This document shows, one piece after another, positions 18,502 to 27,659 of a stretch of 64,000 nucleotides of DNA. The notes under the pieces were generated by a model. That model did no database searches and was not told the origin of the DNA. It saw only the letters and a program-made list of their open reading frames with translations. The position numbers and the translations under genes were made by a program. Origin of the DNA: an uncultured Acidobacteriaceae bacterium (GTDB lineage Bacteria > Acidobacteriota > Terriglobia > Terriglobales > Acidobacteriaceae); the NCBI GenBank assembly GCA_937879855.1, contig CALFMO010000069.1, forward strand, positions 124,001-188,000, given 5' to 3'. Each line of letters opens with the position of its first letter. Position 1 is the stretch's first letter.

Positions 18502-19533
18502 TCATTCCCTGTACCATCCTGCAGTCCGGCGGATACATTCCCCTAGCCCGATGGTCTGACGTAGCCCAAGCACTTCGCGAGCACGATCAACGCAGGGAAC
18601 ATAGCGCTGCGGACTGGCCCCCGAAACAGCTTTTCGGGCGACACGAATTTCCGTCTGCGGGCTAAGAGCTGCAACAACCGTCTGCGCCGATTCGAGGATA
18701 CTCACGTCGTGGGACGAGCCTACGTTAAAGGGGACGAGCGCCGGCGCCCGGAACAACATCGTCCAGAGCCACACGGCTAAGTCGGCGGCATACAAGTACG
18801 ACCTTCTCGGTGTCCCATCGCCCTGAATCTGGATTGGCCGGCCTGCAAGCACGTCCCCAATAAAGTTCCCAATGGCAAAATGCTGGTCGAGGGGAAGATA
18901 GGGACCGCAGAAAGCCCAGCAGCGCGCAATTTTGCACTCCAGACCGGTCCCTTTCTGATAAAGCGCGCACAAGAGTTCGGCGGCCCGTTTGCCCTCGGCG
19001 TAGACGTTGGCGGGATCTAGGGGATCAGGCCCGCCCGCGTAGACCTCCGGAACGTGCGTTACATCGGCTGGCTGCTTCCCATAGATCGCTCCCGAGCTTG
19101 TAAGGAGGAACTTTTTCGTCCCACGTGCGGCCGCAAACTGGAGAGTTCGCTCTGTGCCCGCGACGATGGTCGAGAGCATCTCCAGAGGGGCTTCAGCAGC
19201 TTGCGCGGCACTGGCCTCGGTCGCCGCGTGAACGACGTACCTGTATTCGCCATCAGGAAACGAAAAGTTGCGTACATCGCCGGAGTGAAGCTTCACCGCG
19301 GAGTCCGATGCTAGATGCGGACACTTTTGAGCAAACCCCTCAGGGTTACGTGTCAGTATGGTGGCACGAGCACCCAAGCTCAGCAGATGATTGACAAAAC
19401 AAAAGCTTTCTACCAGCCAGCAGCCGAAAAAACCTGTGCCGCCGGTGATGAAGACGCGCCCGCCGCGAAGCTCCTCCCACAGTCCTTGGGTGTTGGCAGC
19501 AATAAACTCGAGGTCTTGGGCCAGTCTGTTCAT
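18502..19533 (-). CDS. NAD-dependent epimerase/dehydratase (extended SDR)
   Basis: A 343-residue nucleotide-sugar enzyme. The NAD-binding GGTGFFG motif is at about residues 31-37, the catalytic SSGAIYG and Y-x3-K (NVYAEGKRA) follow, and RSYLYAADLAVW marks the substrate-binding half. It could be an epimerase, dehydratase or 4-reductase. It is the last gene of the ddhC-TPP-HAD-NeuB run, so it may reduce or epimerise the keto sugar made upstream; a YerF-like reductase role is possible but unproven. Gap to the NeuB-like gene is 45 bp. Confidence 0.85.
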   Translation of the reverse strand: MNRLAQDLEFIAANTQGLWEELRGGRVFITGGTGFFGCWLVESFCFVNHLLSLGARATILTRNPEGFAQKCPHLASDSAVKLHSGDVRNFSFPDGEYRYVVHAATEASAAQAAEAPLEMLSTIVAGTERTLQFAAARGTKKFLLTSSGAIYGKQPADVTHVPEVYAGGPDPLDPANVYAEGKRAAELLCALYQKGTGLECKIARCWAFCGPYLPLDQHFAIGNFIGDVLAGRPIQIQGDGTPRRSYLYAADLAVWLWTMLFRAPALVPFNVGSSHDVSILESAQTVVAALSPQTEIRVARKAVSGASPQRYVPCVDRAREVLGLRQTIGLGECIRRTAGWYRE

Positions 19534-19578
19534 TGGAGAGGAGAGAGGCGTCGCTGCGTGCTGCCGGATCCTGGCCGA

Positions 19579-20673
19579 TCAGTGCTCAACGTCGAGTCCG
19601 CGTTGATAGATTGTCTTCTTGAGGGAGGGAATCTGCGAGTACGGGCTTTCGATATCGTCAATTTTGATCGGTGCGTCTTTCTGAACTTTCTTCAGCAGCA
19701 TCTCCCCTCTCATCAGTTCGCGGCAAGAGAGTTGGCCTTTTTGCAGGGGAATGGCCAAATACACATCCTCCTCCATCAGGCAATGGCCTTCCGGCAGATC
19801 GGTCTTGGCGTAGACCCCGCGAACTAAGGCATCGAGATATTCAATCTCTCTTTTTGGAGGGATGCGTTTCTGTGTGCCCGGCGCGCCGCACATCTCTTTC
19901 GCCTTGTGAAAGGCTCGGAACCATTCGTCTATTTGATGGGGAAGGCTGCAATAGGGCGACACCTTCATGCCGTCGCTCTGAATATCGATGTGGCGTTCGA
20001 ACATCCGGGCGCCCTTGGCGTAGGCGATGAGCATGGAATTGGACCAATTCGAATATTCGTGGGTAGAAAATCCGATTGTGTTGTCCGGATATCGGTTGCG
20101 CAGATAGTCGATCTGGTTCAATTCGAGTTCCGAGTCCTCACAAGGATAAAGCGAAACGCAGTGATTGATGCCGAGCGGAATATTCCGATTGGAAAAGAAG
20201 GTAACGATGTCGTCCATGTCTTTGAGGGACGATCCTCCCGTCGAGACAATCACCGGCTTCTTGGTCTTTGCGATTTTCTCGATGAGCACCCAGTCATTCA
20301 GATCCGAGCTCGCAATCTTGATGATGGGAATGCCCAGGTTCGAGCACAAGTCGACGGAGCGTTCATCGAATGGCGTTGCGGTCGCGGTGAATCCTGCCTG
20401 GCGAATCGCCTTCACCAAGGTCGCGAGATCTTCGTCGCTCAGTCTGGTATCCAGAGTCTTCTTAACGTAGCGAAGATCCTTGCGGTCCACGAAATCCCGA
20501 TGAATGAAGGTATCGACGTCGCGAAACTGCAGCTTGATCGTCGCTCTCACATTGTTGAATCGAACCACCTGGCCGAATTCCGCGACAATCTTCAACCCGC
20601 GCTCAAGGCTGCCGAGATGGTTGTTGGCCATCTCCAGCACGAAAAGATCTTCAAAAATATCCTTGTCGATCAC
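19579..20673 (-). CDS. NeuB-like sialic/nonulosonic acid synthase family protein
   Basis: 364 residues from GTG 20673. The start is supported by AAGGAG 8 nt upstream and a GTGA overlap with the HAD gene stop. The NeuB barrel is recognisable: VLEMANNHLG near the N-terminus, PFDERSVDL, KIASSDLNDW with the conserved Lys, GINHCVSLYP and GFSTHEYSNW, then GARMFERHID. A C-terminal SAF/antifreeze-like domain (about 290-345, RGVYAKTDLPEG) completes it. Family members condense phosphoenolpyruvate with an N-acyl-hexosamine to make nonulosonic acids. No NeuC or CMP-sugar synthetase lies in the window, so substrate may differ. Confidence 0.87.
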   Translation of the reverse strand: MIDKDIFEDLFVLEMANNHLGSLERGLKIVAEFGQVVRFNNVRATIKLQFRDVDTFIHRDFVDRKDLRYVKKTLDTRLSDEDLATLVKAIRQAGFTATATPFDERSVDLCSNLGIPIIKIASSDLNDWVLIEKIAKTKKPVIVSTGGSSLKDMDDIVTFFSNRNIPLGINHCVSLYPCEDSELELNQIDYLRNRYPDNTIGFSTHEYSNWSNSMLIAYAKGARMFERHIDIQSDGMKVSPYCSLPHQIDEWFRAFHKAKEMCGAPGTQKRIPPKREIEYLDALVRGVYAKTDLPEGHCLMEEDVYLAIPLQKGQLSCRELMRGEMLLKKVQKDAPIKIDDIESPYSQIPSLKKTIYQRGLDVEH

Positions 20674-21341
20674 AGAAAAACTCCTTCGTTTATTAAAGGA
20701 AGAAATTGCGAAAAGCTGTCGATCGTAAGTGCCACGGGAAGCGCGGACAACTGGCCGGCGGCCCCATAGCCGTGAGTCATTTGGATGTACTTGATTCCGG
20801 CAGCGGCAGCGGCCTTTGCGTCTTCCGCTGTGTCGCCTACCATCACGCAATCTTTCTCAATAATTCCGCGCTCGGCGAGCAGAGCGCCGATCATCTCCTC
20901 TTTGCCAGCGTACTTGGGAGAGCGCGAGTCGCGTGTGAGGACCAAATCAAAATACTGCAGAATCCCTTCCCTTTCGAGAATCTGCAGGGAAGCATGCCTC
21001 GGTTTATTGGAAAGGACAAACAGACGATGCCCGCGTTCGTGCATCATCCGCAAAACCCCGTTAACATCGGGAAAGCATGTCGTCTTTCGCCACCCTTCGG
21101 CGTCGTAGCTGACGCGGAATGCGTGCTCCAGCGCGTTCAGGGTGCCTTCTTCCAGAACATCCCCAGCCCGCGAAAGAATCGTGCGAATGGGAGGGCCAAT
21201 TAGCTCTCGCAAACCTTTTTTTGCTAAGGGAAGATTGCACTGGCTGAAGGCCTCGCCCACTGAGAACTCGATTCCGGGAAGCGAATCCACCAGCGTGCCG
21301 TCGAGATCGAACAGGATGCAGTCGGGAAGTTGGCCGTTCAT
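20670..21341 (-). CDS. HAD-superfamily phosphatase (phosphoglycolate phosphatase-like)
   Basis: A 223-residue hydrolase. The nucleophile motif FDLDGTLVDS is at residues 10-19, VLSNKPRH provides motif II, a Lys follows in RSPKYAGKEE, and VGDTAEDAKAA is motif IV. A helical cap sits between motifs I and II. It overlaps both neighbours by 4 bp: ATGA with the TPP enzyme upstream and GTGA with the NeuB-like gene downstream. Such coupling suggests it removes a phosphate from an intermediate or product of these two enzymes. Confidence 0.9.
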   Translation of the reverse strand: MNGQLPDCILFDLDGTLVDSLPGIEFSVGEAFSQCNLPLAKKGLRELIGPPIRTILSRAGDVLEEGTLNALEHAFRVSYDAEGWRKTTCFPDVNGVLRMMHERGHRLFVLSNKPRHASLQILEREGILQYFDLVLTRDSRSPKYAGKEEMIGALLAERGIIEKDCVMVGDTAEDAKAAAAAGIKYIQMTHGYGAAGQLSALPVALTIDSFSQFLPLINEGVFL

Positions 21342-23134
21342 TTCTTTTCCCCCACCAGCATGTTCGATGCCAATTCTTCGGGCGTGAGGAACGGATACAT
21401 GTCCTCCAGATTCGGGGTGAGAATCTTTCCGTCCGGCAGAATTCGCGAGCGGAGGCGCGGCTCGAATTCCTGCGACGGATCGAGGGAAACGTCAAATAAG
21501 CTCGGTCCATCGGTCTGGAGCTCACGGCGAATTATGTCGAGGTCCGAGACATTTTCGATGACGAAGGATGGAATTCCGTAGGCCTCGCCAATTCTTTTCA
21601 TCTTGGGGAATGTCACGCCGCTCTCCGCACTCTCACCAATCTTGCGGCCTTGAAAAAAACCAGTTTGCGTCTGCCGAATCGAAAGATATCCCCCATTATT
21701 CAACACAAACACCTTCACCGGCAGCTTGTAGCCAACCAGCGTCTGCAATTCCTGGACGTTCATTTGCAGCGAGCCATCGCCTGCAATGCAGATCGTGCGT
21801 CCACCTTTGGCCACTGCAACTCCAATCGATGCCGGCAGGTCGTATCCCATCGAAGCGGCGCCTGAATTTGAGATCAGGCGTGTCCCTCTCTTCAACCTGC
21901 CGGCCTGATAGGGAACAATGCATGCCGTTGCGTTCCCACAAACCACCGCATCGTCCGGCCCAAGCATTTCAAAAAGCTTGTCAATAAAATCGTAGGGATT
22001 CAGTGGAGGTCCAGGGACGCGCTGCCGGGGCTGCACAACCGGATATTTCTGTTTCCAGCGCCGCGCGTGGTCGAGCCATTTCTCATGCCTCGTACTGCAA
22101 TGGTCCTCGCCAAGTTGCTTCGCCATTTCAGCCAGGAAAAGCTTCACATCGCACCAGATGGGAATATCGGAACGCATTAGCGGCTTCCGCAGTTCGGCCG
22201 CATCTACATCCACTTGGATTTTGATAGCGAAGCGCGCGAATGAATTCCAGTTATAGCTGATCTGGCGAATGTTAAGCCGGGAACCGAGGATCAACAAAAG
22301 GTCTGAGTTCTGCACAGTGAAGTTGCCCGCACGCTCACCGATGGTGCCTGGCCGCCCGCAGAAAAGCTCGTCGTCGCTTGCGATCAGGTCGTGCGTCCAT
22401 GCAGTAACGACTGGAATGCGCAACGCACGAATTACCTGTTCGAATTCCGCGAGCGCTCCGCCGAGTCGAACGCCGCTGCCGGCCAGGATGACCGGGCGTT
22501 CGGCCTTGGCGATGCGCGCCAGGACGTCCGCAACCTGAGCCGAGATCTTCTCCGGATAGAACTCCAGCGCATCTTCCGCCGGATCATAATGGTGGAGCTG
22601 TCCAGGCTCGATCTGAGCCCCTTGTACGTCGACTGGTATATCGAGCCAGCACGGCCCTGGACGCCCGATCTGCGCGAGGTGCCAGGCGCGCTCCAAGTGA
22701 TAGGCGATCGATTCCGGTTCCGCTACAAAAACGGAATATTTCGTAATGCCTTTCACCATGCGGACGATGTCGACCTCCTGATCTCCCAACTGCCGCAGAT
22801 CACTAAGACCGTACGTCGCCATGCAAGTTTCTCGCTTGACTTGCCCCGATAGGATGAGCATGGGAATGGAATCCGTCCATGCCCCGAATACGCCATTCAG
22901 TGAGTTGATGCCTCCTGGGCCGGTAGTTACATTCAAAATGCCCGGCTTCCCAGTGATTCGGGCATAGCCTTCGGCAGCCATCGCAGCGGCTTGCTCGTGA
23001 TGCGTGCAGAGATAACGAAGCCCACTGGTCCCGATGGAATCATTGAGGTGCATAGCGCCGCCGCCGGTGATAAGAAAGGCATGGCGTGCGCCCCATTCCT
23101 TCAGCTGGCAAAAAATGTAATCGGAGAGCTTCAT
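21338..23134 (-). CDS. Thiamine-diphosphate-dependent enzyme (acetohydroxyacid synthase-like; YerE-like?)
   Basis: 598 residues from ATG 23134; the open frame to 23218 overlaps the upstream gene. All three domains of the acetolactate synthase superfamily are present. The catalytic Glu lies in THHEQAAAMAAEGYAR, the central domain follows, and the TPP/Mg motif is GDGSLQMN...LNNGGY near the C-terminal third. In Yersinia pseudotuberculosis the related YerE adds a two-carbon unit from pyruvate to CDP-4-keto-3,6-dideoxyglucose. Here the gene lies 22 bp after ddhC, so a similar branching step is a reasonable inference; a housekeeping acetolactate synthase is less likely in this context. Confidence 0.85.
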   Translation of the reverse strand: MKLSDYIFCQLKEWGARHAFLITGGGAMHLNDSIGTSGLRYLCTHHEQAAAMAAEGYARITGKPGILNVTTGPGGINSLNGVFGAWTDSIPMLILSGQVKRETCMATYGLSDLRQLGDQEVDIVRMVKGITKYSVFVAEPESIAYHLERAWHLAQIGRPGPCWLDIPVDVQGAQIEPGQLHHYDPAEDALEFYPEKISAQVADVLARIAKAERPVILAGSGVRLGGALAEFEQVIRALRIPVVTAWTHDLIASDDELFCGRPGTIGERAGNFTVQNSDLLLILGSRLNIRQISYNWNSFARFAIKIQVDVDAAELRKPLMRSDIPIWCDVKLFLAEMAKQLGEDHCSTRHEKWLDHARRWKQKYPVVQPRQRVPGPPLNPYDFIDKLFEMLGPDDAVVCGNATACIVPYQAGRLKRGTRLISNSGAASMGYDLPASIGVAVAKGGRTICIAGDGSLQMNVQELQTLVGYKLPVKVFVLNNGGYLSIRQTQTGFFQGRKIGESAESGVTFPKMKRIGEAYGIPSFVIENVSDLDIIRRELQTDGPSLFDVSLDPSQEFEPRLRSRILPDGKILTPNLEDMYPFLTPEELASNMLVGEKK

Positions 23135-23156
23135 GAGTGCTGCTTGTGAATGCGGG

Positions 23157-24494
23157 TCACGAACGTACCGAAACCGATCGGGCAGCCGCAGCGAAGTCGA
23201 AAACCGTCGCCGCCACAAAGTCCAACATTTCCTTCGTCAGTCCGGGATAGACGCCGATCCAGAACACATGATTCATTACGTAATCGGTATTCGGCAGATC
23301 GCCAATCACGCGATACTCACGCCCTTCATAAGCAGGCTGACGAAGCAGGTTTCCTCCAAATAAAAGTCGGGTGCCGATTTTCTTCGCTTCGAGCGCGCGC
23401 GTCAACTCGATGCGGCTGATGGGCGCGCCCTGCCGGATACCGACGGGAAAACCGAACCAACTCGGATCCGAGCCTTTAGTCGCTTCCGGAAGTACCAGCA
23501 GGTCCTGCAACGGTTCGAGTTTGCTTCGAAGATAAGCAAAATTAGCTTTGCGGCGCGCGATAAACTCAGGCAGTTTGTTTAGCTGGGAAGCTCCGAGAGC
23601 AGCCTGCATATCGGTTGCTTTCAGGTTGTACCCGATGTGCGAATAGGTGTACTTGTGGTCGTAGCCGCACGGCAGGGATCCCAGTTGCCACTCAAAACGC
23701 TTGCCACAGGTATTGTCTTTGCCGGGATCGCACCAACAATCGCGACCCCAGTCGCGGAACGACTCAATCAGCAACTGTAATGCGGGTTTATCGGTAAGGA
23801 CTGCCCCGCCTTCCCCCGTTGTGATGTGGTGCGCCGGATAGAAGCTCAAAGTAGCGATATCACCGAAAGTGCCAACGTTCTGTCCTTTATAAGTGGACCC
23901 GAGAGCATCGCAACAATCTTCGATGAGCCATAAGTTGTGCTTGCGCGTAAAGGCGGTTACCGCGTCGAGATCAAAGACGTTCCCTAGAGTGTGGGCGAGG
24001 AATACAGCCCTGGTCCGGTCGCTACGAGCAGCCTCAAGTTGACGAGCGTCGATCTCGTAGCCCGGAACAGTTACATCCACAAAGACTGGCACGAGACGAT
24101 TCTGAAAAATCGGGTTTACCGTGGTGGGAAAACCTGCGGCAACGGTAATCACCTCATCGCCCGGGCTCAACCGGCGATCGCCGAGTTTCGGAGAGGTCAA
24201 TGAGCTGAGTGCGATGAGATTGGCCGAAGAGCCCGAATTGACGAGTGAAGCGGCGCGGACACCAACAAACCGTGCAAGATTGCGCTCGAAAGCTTCCGCG
24301 AATCGGCCAGTGGTAAACCAACCGTCGAGAGCTGAATCCACAACCGCGCTTACGTCGGAACCGTCGATCACTTTACCGGATACCGGAACAGGTGAAACTC
24401 CAGGAATAAAATCTCCGGGATCAGAGAGCTCCGAATAATATTGTGCAGTCAGGTCAAGAATCTGCCTGCGTCGTTGCGCCGCGTTATCCACCAT
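23157..24494 (-). CDS. ddhC: CDP-4-keto-6-deoxyglucose-3-dehydrase (E1, RfbH/DdhC family)
   Basis: A 445-residue PMP-dependent, iron-sulfur dehydrase that removes the 3-OH of CDP-4-keto-6-deoxyglucose. The aminotransferase fold is clear (NSGSSANLIAL, IEDCCDALGS). The usual PLP-binding Lys is replaced by His222 in SFYPAHHITTGEGG, the diagnostic feature of this family. Cys residues for the [2Fe-2S] cluster are present around 194-263 (DCCDA, RDCWCDPG, NTCGK). The partner reductase (E3, DdhD) is not in the window. First gene of the minus-strand nucleotide-sugar run, divergent from ddhA. Confidence 0.93.
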   Translation of the reverse strand: MVDNAAQRRRQILDLTAQYYSELSDPGDFIPGVSPVPVSGKVIDGSDVSAVVDSALDGWFTTGRFAEAFERNLARFVGVRAASLVNSGSSANLIALSSLTSPKLGDRRLSPGDEVITVAAGFPTTVNPIFQNRLVPVFVDVTVPGYEIDARQLEAARSDRTRAVFLAHTLGNVFDLDAVTAFTRKHNLWLIEDCCDALGSTYKGQNVGTFGDIATLSFYPAHHITTGEGGAVLTDKPALQLLIESFRDWGRDCWCDPGKDNTCGKRFEWQLGSLPCGYDHKYTYSHIGYNLKATDMQAALGASQLNKLPEFIARRKANFAYLRSKLEPLQDLLVLPEATKGSDPSWFGFPVGIRQGAPISRIELTRALEAKKIGTRLLFGGNLLRQPAYEGREYRVIGDLPNTDYVMNHVFWIGVYPGLTKEMLDFVAATVFDFAAAARSVSVRS

Positions 24495-24545
24495 AATTCA
24501 GCTGAGGGTGTTCAAATCATACCATCCAGGATGCCTTCGGGGCGC

Positions 24546-24573
24546 TTGATTCCTGCACCGGTAAGCTTATGAT
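24546..24573 (+). promoter_or_regulatory. Candidate sigma-70 promoter for ddhA-ddhB
   Basis: TTGATT (24546-24551), 16-bp spacer, TATGAT (24568-24573). It lies in the 205-bp gap between divergent ddhC and ddhA, about 125 bp before the ddhA start. Confidence 0.45.
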
Positions 24574-24699
24574 GAGAACGAATTTCCCACGCATTTCGAG
24601 GGATGAGGGCCAGTGAGCCGAGGTAAATGCTCGCGGTCCAAGGCACGAAGTGCGCCGCATACCAAAGTCGATCGGTAACGACAATGATCAGGAGATCAA

Positions 24700-25470
24700 A
24701 TGAAAGCAGTGATTCTTGCCGGCGGACTTGGAACGCGTCTCAGCGAGGAGACGTCCACCCGGCCTAAACCCATGGTTGAGATCGGCGGCCGGCCGATTCT
24801 TTGGCACATTCTCAAGCTGTATTCGCATCACGGGATCAATGATTTCATCATCTGCTGCGGATACAAGGGATACATGATCAAGGAATATTTTGCGAATTAT
24901 TTCCTCCATATGTCCGATGTAACCTTTGACATGCAGAAGCGTTCGATGGAAGTCCACCAGAGCGTTGCAGAGCCATGGAAGGTAACGCTAGTGGATACGG
25001 GAGACCAGACAGGCACCGCAGGACGACTGAAAAGAGTGGCTCGCTTTGTCGAAGGTGACGACGCTTTCTGCATGACATACGGAGATGGAGTGAGCGATGT
25101 TAATATCTCGGCGAGCATTGCTTTCCACCGGCAGCATGGCGGCAAGGTGACAATCACAGCGGTGCAACCGCCGGCCAGATTTGGCGCTTTGGGCATGGAC
25201 GGAACAATCATCACTACGTTTCAGGAGAAGCCACAGGGTGACGGCGGATGGATCAATGGCGGCTTCTTCGTGTTGTCGCCGAAAGCACTGGAGGAAATCC
25301 ACAACGATGCCTGGTTGTTTGAGCGCGAACCGATGGAGAGCCTCACCGCACAACATCAGGTGCATGCGTTTCGGCATGGCGGGTTCTGGCTGGCAATGGA
25401 TACGCTTCGCGATAAGCAACGCCTGGAAGAGTTGTGGGCCGAAGGGAGGGCACCCTGGAAGACTTGGTGA
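24700..25470 (+). CDS. ddhA: Glucose-1-phosphate cytidylyltransferase
   Basis: A 256-residue nucleotidyltransferase making CDP-glucose from CTP and glucose-1-phosphate; the family is also called RfbF. The signature GGLGTRLSEET...RPKPMVEIGGRPILWHI is at the N-terminus, YGDGVSDVN holds a metal-binding Asp, and GGFFVLSP and GFWLAMDTLRDK are typical of RfbF. AGGAG lies 5 nt before the ATG. The stop overlaps the ddhB start as GTGA. It starts the CDP-deoxysugar route completed by ddhB and ddhC. Confidence 0.95.
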   Translation: MKAVILAGGLGTRLSEETSTRPKPMVEIGGRPILWHILKLYSHHGINDFIICCGYKGYMIKEYFANYFLHMSDVTFDMQKRSMEVHQSVAEPWKVTLVDTGDQTGTAGRLKRVARFVEGDDAFCMTYGDGVSDVNISASIAFHRQHGGKVTITAVQPPARFGALGMDGTIITTFQEKPQGDGGWINGGFFVLSPKALEEIHNDAWLFEREPMESLTAQHQVHAFRHGGFWLAMDTLRDKQRLEELWAEGRAPWKTW

Positions 25471-26528
25471 AAACCTGGCAGGGGCGTCGAGTTTTCTTGA
25501 CTGGTCACACTGGGTTCAAGGGAAGCTGGCTTGCACTTTGGCTGAACCGGTTGGGCGCGAAGGTTCGAGGATACGCCCTCGATCCGTCGACTGAACCCAA
25601 CATGTTCAAGCTGGCATCTGTGGATAGGATCCTGGATGACGTGCGTGGCGATGTCCGCGATTATGCCAGGCTTGAGGCCTCCATGACACAGTTTGCGCCC
25701 GAGGTGGTCTTTCATCTCGCAGCGCAGCCGATTGTTCGCCGCTCCTATGCCGACCCTGTCGGTACATACGGCACCAACGTCATGGGCACGGTGCACCTTC
25801 TGGAAGCAATCCGCAAGACCTCCAGTGTGCGTGCAGTCGTCTGTGTCACAACTGACAAGTGTTACCAGAATCAGGAATGGATCTGGCCGTATCGCGAGAC
25901 CGATGCGCTCGGCGGATATGATCCCTACGCATCCAGCAAAGCCTGCGCCGAAGTTGTCAGCGCGGCATACCGCAGCTCGTTCTTTCCCATCGAGCGCCTG
26001 CATGAACACCATGTTGGGCTGGCAACGGCTCGCGCCGGGAATGTTATTGGCGGAGGCGACTGGTCCGAGGACAGGCTCATTCCGGATCTCGTGCGCGGTT
26101 TCGTTGCGGGTCAACCGGTTCTAATTCGGCGCCCCAACGCCATTCGGCCCTGGCAACACGTGCTCGAATCGGTGCACGGCTACCTGTTGCTGGCGCGGCA
26201 ACTCATTGCCCAGCCGGCGCGCTTCGCGTCCTCCTACAATTTTGGACCGAGCGACGACGACATTTGGCCGGTCGAGCGCATCGCGACTAAACTCGTGCAG
26301 ATGTGGGGCAATGGGGCGTGCTGGACTCGCGATCCCGGGCCTAGTGTGCACGAGGACCATGTTCTACGGCTGGACGCCAGTAAAGCTCGCATCGAACTCG
26401 GATGGAAACCACGTCTGAAAATCGGAACAGCATTGGAGTGGGTCATTGCCTGGTATCGCGCTTGTAACCAAGGCAACAATATGGCGGAGTTTACGGCAAA
26501 ACAAATCGCAGAGTACGAAAAACTGTGA
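25467..26528 (+). CDS. ddhB: CDP-glucose 4,6-dehydratase
   Basis: 353 residues from GTG 25467, which overlaps the ddhA stop as GTGA; the frame is open back to GTG 25434. Extended SDR making CDP-4-keto-6-deoxyglucose. NAD-binding GHTGFKGSWL, FHLAAQPIVRRSY, the catalytic TTDKCYQN and Y-x3-K (DPYASSKACAE), and a C-terminal RPWQHVLE segment match RfbG/DdhB closely. It supplies the substrate for the ddhC product encoded divergently. Confidence 0.95.
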   Translation: MKTWQGRRVFLTGHTGFKGSWLALWLNRLGAKVRGYALDPSTEPNMFKLASVDRILDDVRGDVRDYARLEASMTQFAPEVVFHLAAQPIVRRSYADPVGTYGTNVMGTVHLLEAIRKTSSVRAVVCVTTDKCYQNQEWIWPYRETDALGGYDPYASSKACAEVVSAAYRSSFFPIERLHEHHVGLATARAGNVIGGGDWSEDRLIPDLVRGFVAGQPVLIRRPNAIRPWQHVLESVHGYLLLARQLIAQPARFASSYNFGPSDDDIWPVERIATKLVQMWGNGACWTRDPGPSVHEDHVLRLDASKARIELGWKPRLKIGTALEWVIAWYRACNQGNNMAEFTAKQIAEYEKL

Positions 26529-26540
26529 ACTTGCTCTTGA

Positions 26541-27569
26541 CTAACGCGGGATGCAATAGCAAACGCAGTCGAATCCGTCCGCACAATAGGTGCGCAGAGT
26601 AAGGCGGGACTCGGGCAGTAGCTCATTCAACTGGAGAGGGATGCTCCACAAGTGATGGGGGGCGTGGTACACGCAAACTGCCATCTTCGGTCGATGGCGC
26701 GCAATGGTTTTGCGACCTCCCTCAAGCGCATCAGATTCGCTTCCCTCAATATCGAACTTTATATACGTCGGCGCAACTCGGGCGAGCGCCTCGTCGAGCG
26801 CAATAGTCTGCACCTCGTATGTCCCCGTGGACGAAATGTGGGCCCCGGTTCCTCCTACGGCAAAATGCACGATTTTTCGCCGCGCATCGGTTGCGTAAGG
26901 CTGCAAGGCAATCCGGGGATCGCCACTTGCGGCAGACTTTAACGCTGCGAAGTTTCCCGGATCTGGCTCAAACGCGACGATCTGGTCAAACTGATCGCCC
27001 GTTGCGCGGCGAAAGTCGGCAATCGTATCGCCATTGTAAGCGCCGCAGTCAATGAATACTTCGTTGCGGCTGAGTTGGAAGAAACTATTGGGGAAATATT
27101 GAACCTCGGGATCGATCCACTGACCCGAGAAATCACCCCGCCTGAGCCGCATCTGGCGGTCGAATTCCTCCTGTCCCTTGGCATCCAGTAGGGCGCGCCC
27201 GCGAGCGATTTCTTCGGAGCGCTCGGCATAATAATCTGGCCGCTCCCAAAACAAATTCGGTAACAGAAGATTTCCATATTCGGCAAATAATTCGTAGAAC
27301 GGAATGACATTCGAAGCTCCCAGCTCCCTGAGCTGGTGAGTGCGATCCATCATCGTTTCACTGCGGCTCGGGTGCCAGATCGCAACCACAAACGTCGCAT
27401 CGGGATATCGCTTCACTGCGGCCTCCGGCGACGTTATGGAGATGCCTTCGATGATGCTGTTCCAAAGGGACGAATTGTTATCGCAGATCAATACCGGATG
27501 GATGGCGCGAACCGTGCGACGACCAAGATTGCCAGCGCCGAAAACGACAAACGGTGTAGAAAAAGTCAT
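26541..27569 (-). CDS. FkbM-family methyltransferase with N-terminal Rossmann-like extension
   Basis: A 342-residue protein. The N-terminal ~100 residues form a small Rossmann-like domain (VVFGAGNLGRRTV), unusual for short FkbM enzymes. The SAM-dependent methyltransferase follows at about 165-320: FIDCGAYNGDTIADF (motif I), VAFEPDPGNF, and KFDIEGSESDALEGG typical of FkbM. It likely O-methylates a sugar of the polymer. It is convergent with ddhB (12 bp between ends). ATG 27569 is used; TTG 27572 is an alternative. Confidence 0.85.
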   Translation of the reverse strand: MTFSTPFVVFGAGNLGRRTVRAIHPVLICDNNSSLWNSIIEGISITSPEAAVKRYPDATFVVAIWHPSRSETMMDRTHQLRELGASNVIPFYELFAEYGNLLLPNLFWERPDYYAERSEEIARGRALLDAKGQEEFDRQMRLRRGDFSGQWIDPEVQYFPNSFFQLSRNEVFIDCGAYNGDTIADFRRATGDQFDQIVAFEPDPGNFAALKSAASGDPRIALQPYATDARRKIVHFAVGGTGAHISSTGTYEVQTIALDEALARVAPTYIKFDIEGSESDALEGGRKTIARHRPKMAVCVYHAPHHLWSIPLQLNELLPESRLTLRTYCADGFDCVCYCIPR

Positions 27570-27659
27570 CAAATCTCAAAAGCCTCTTCGCGTGCACGCG
27601 ATCGCTTAACTTGATTTGGCATCTTGCTTCACTCTAAGCAGTGGCCTCTGCAGATCATC

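Noticed and set aside
19906..20769. Plus-strand open frame of about 287 codons
   Set aside because: Antisense to the NeuB-like and HAD genes, which carry conserved motifs and coupled starts.
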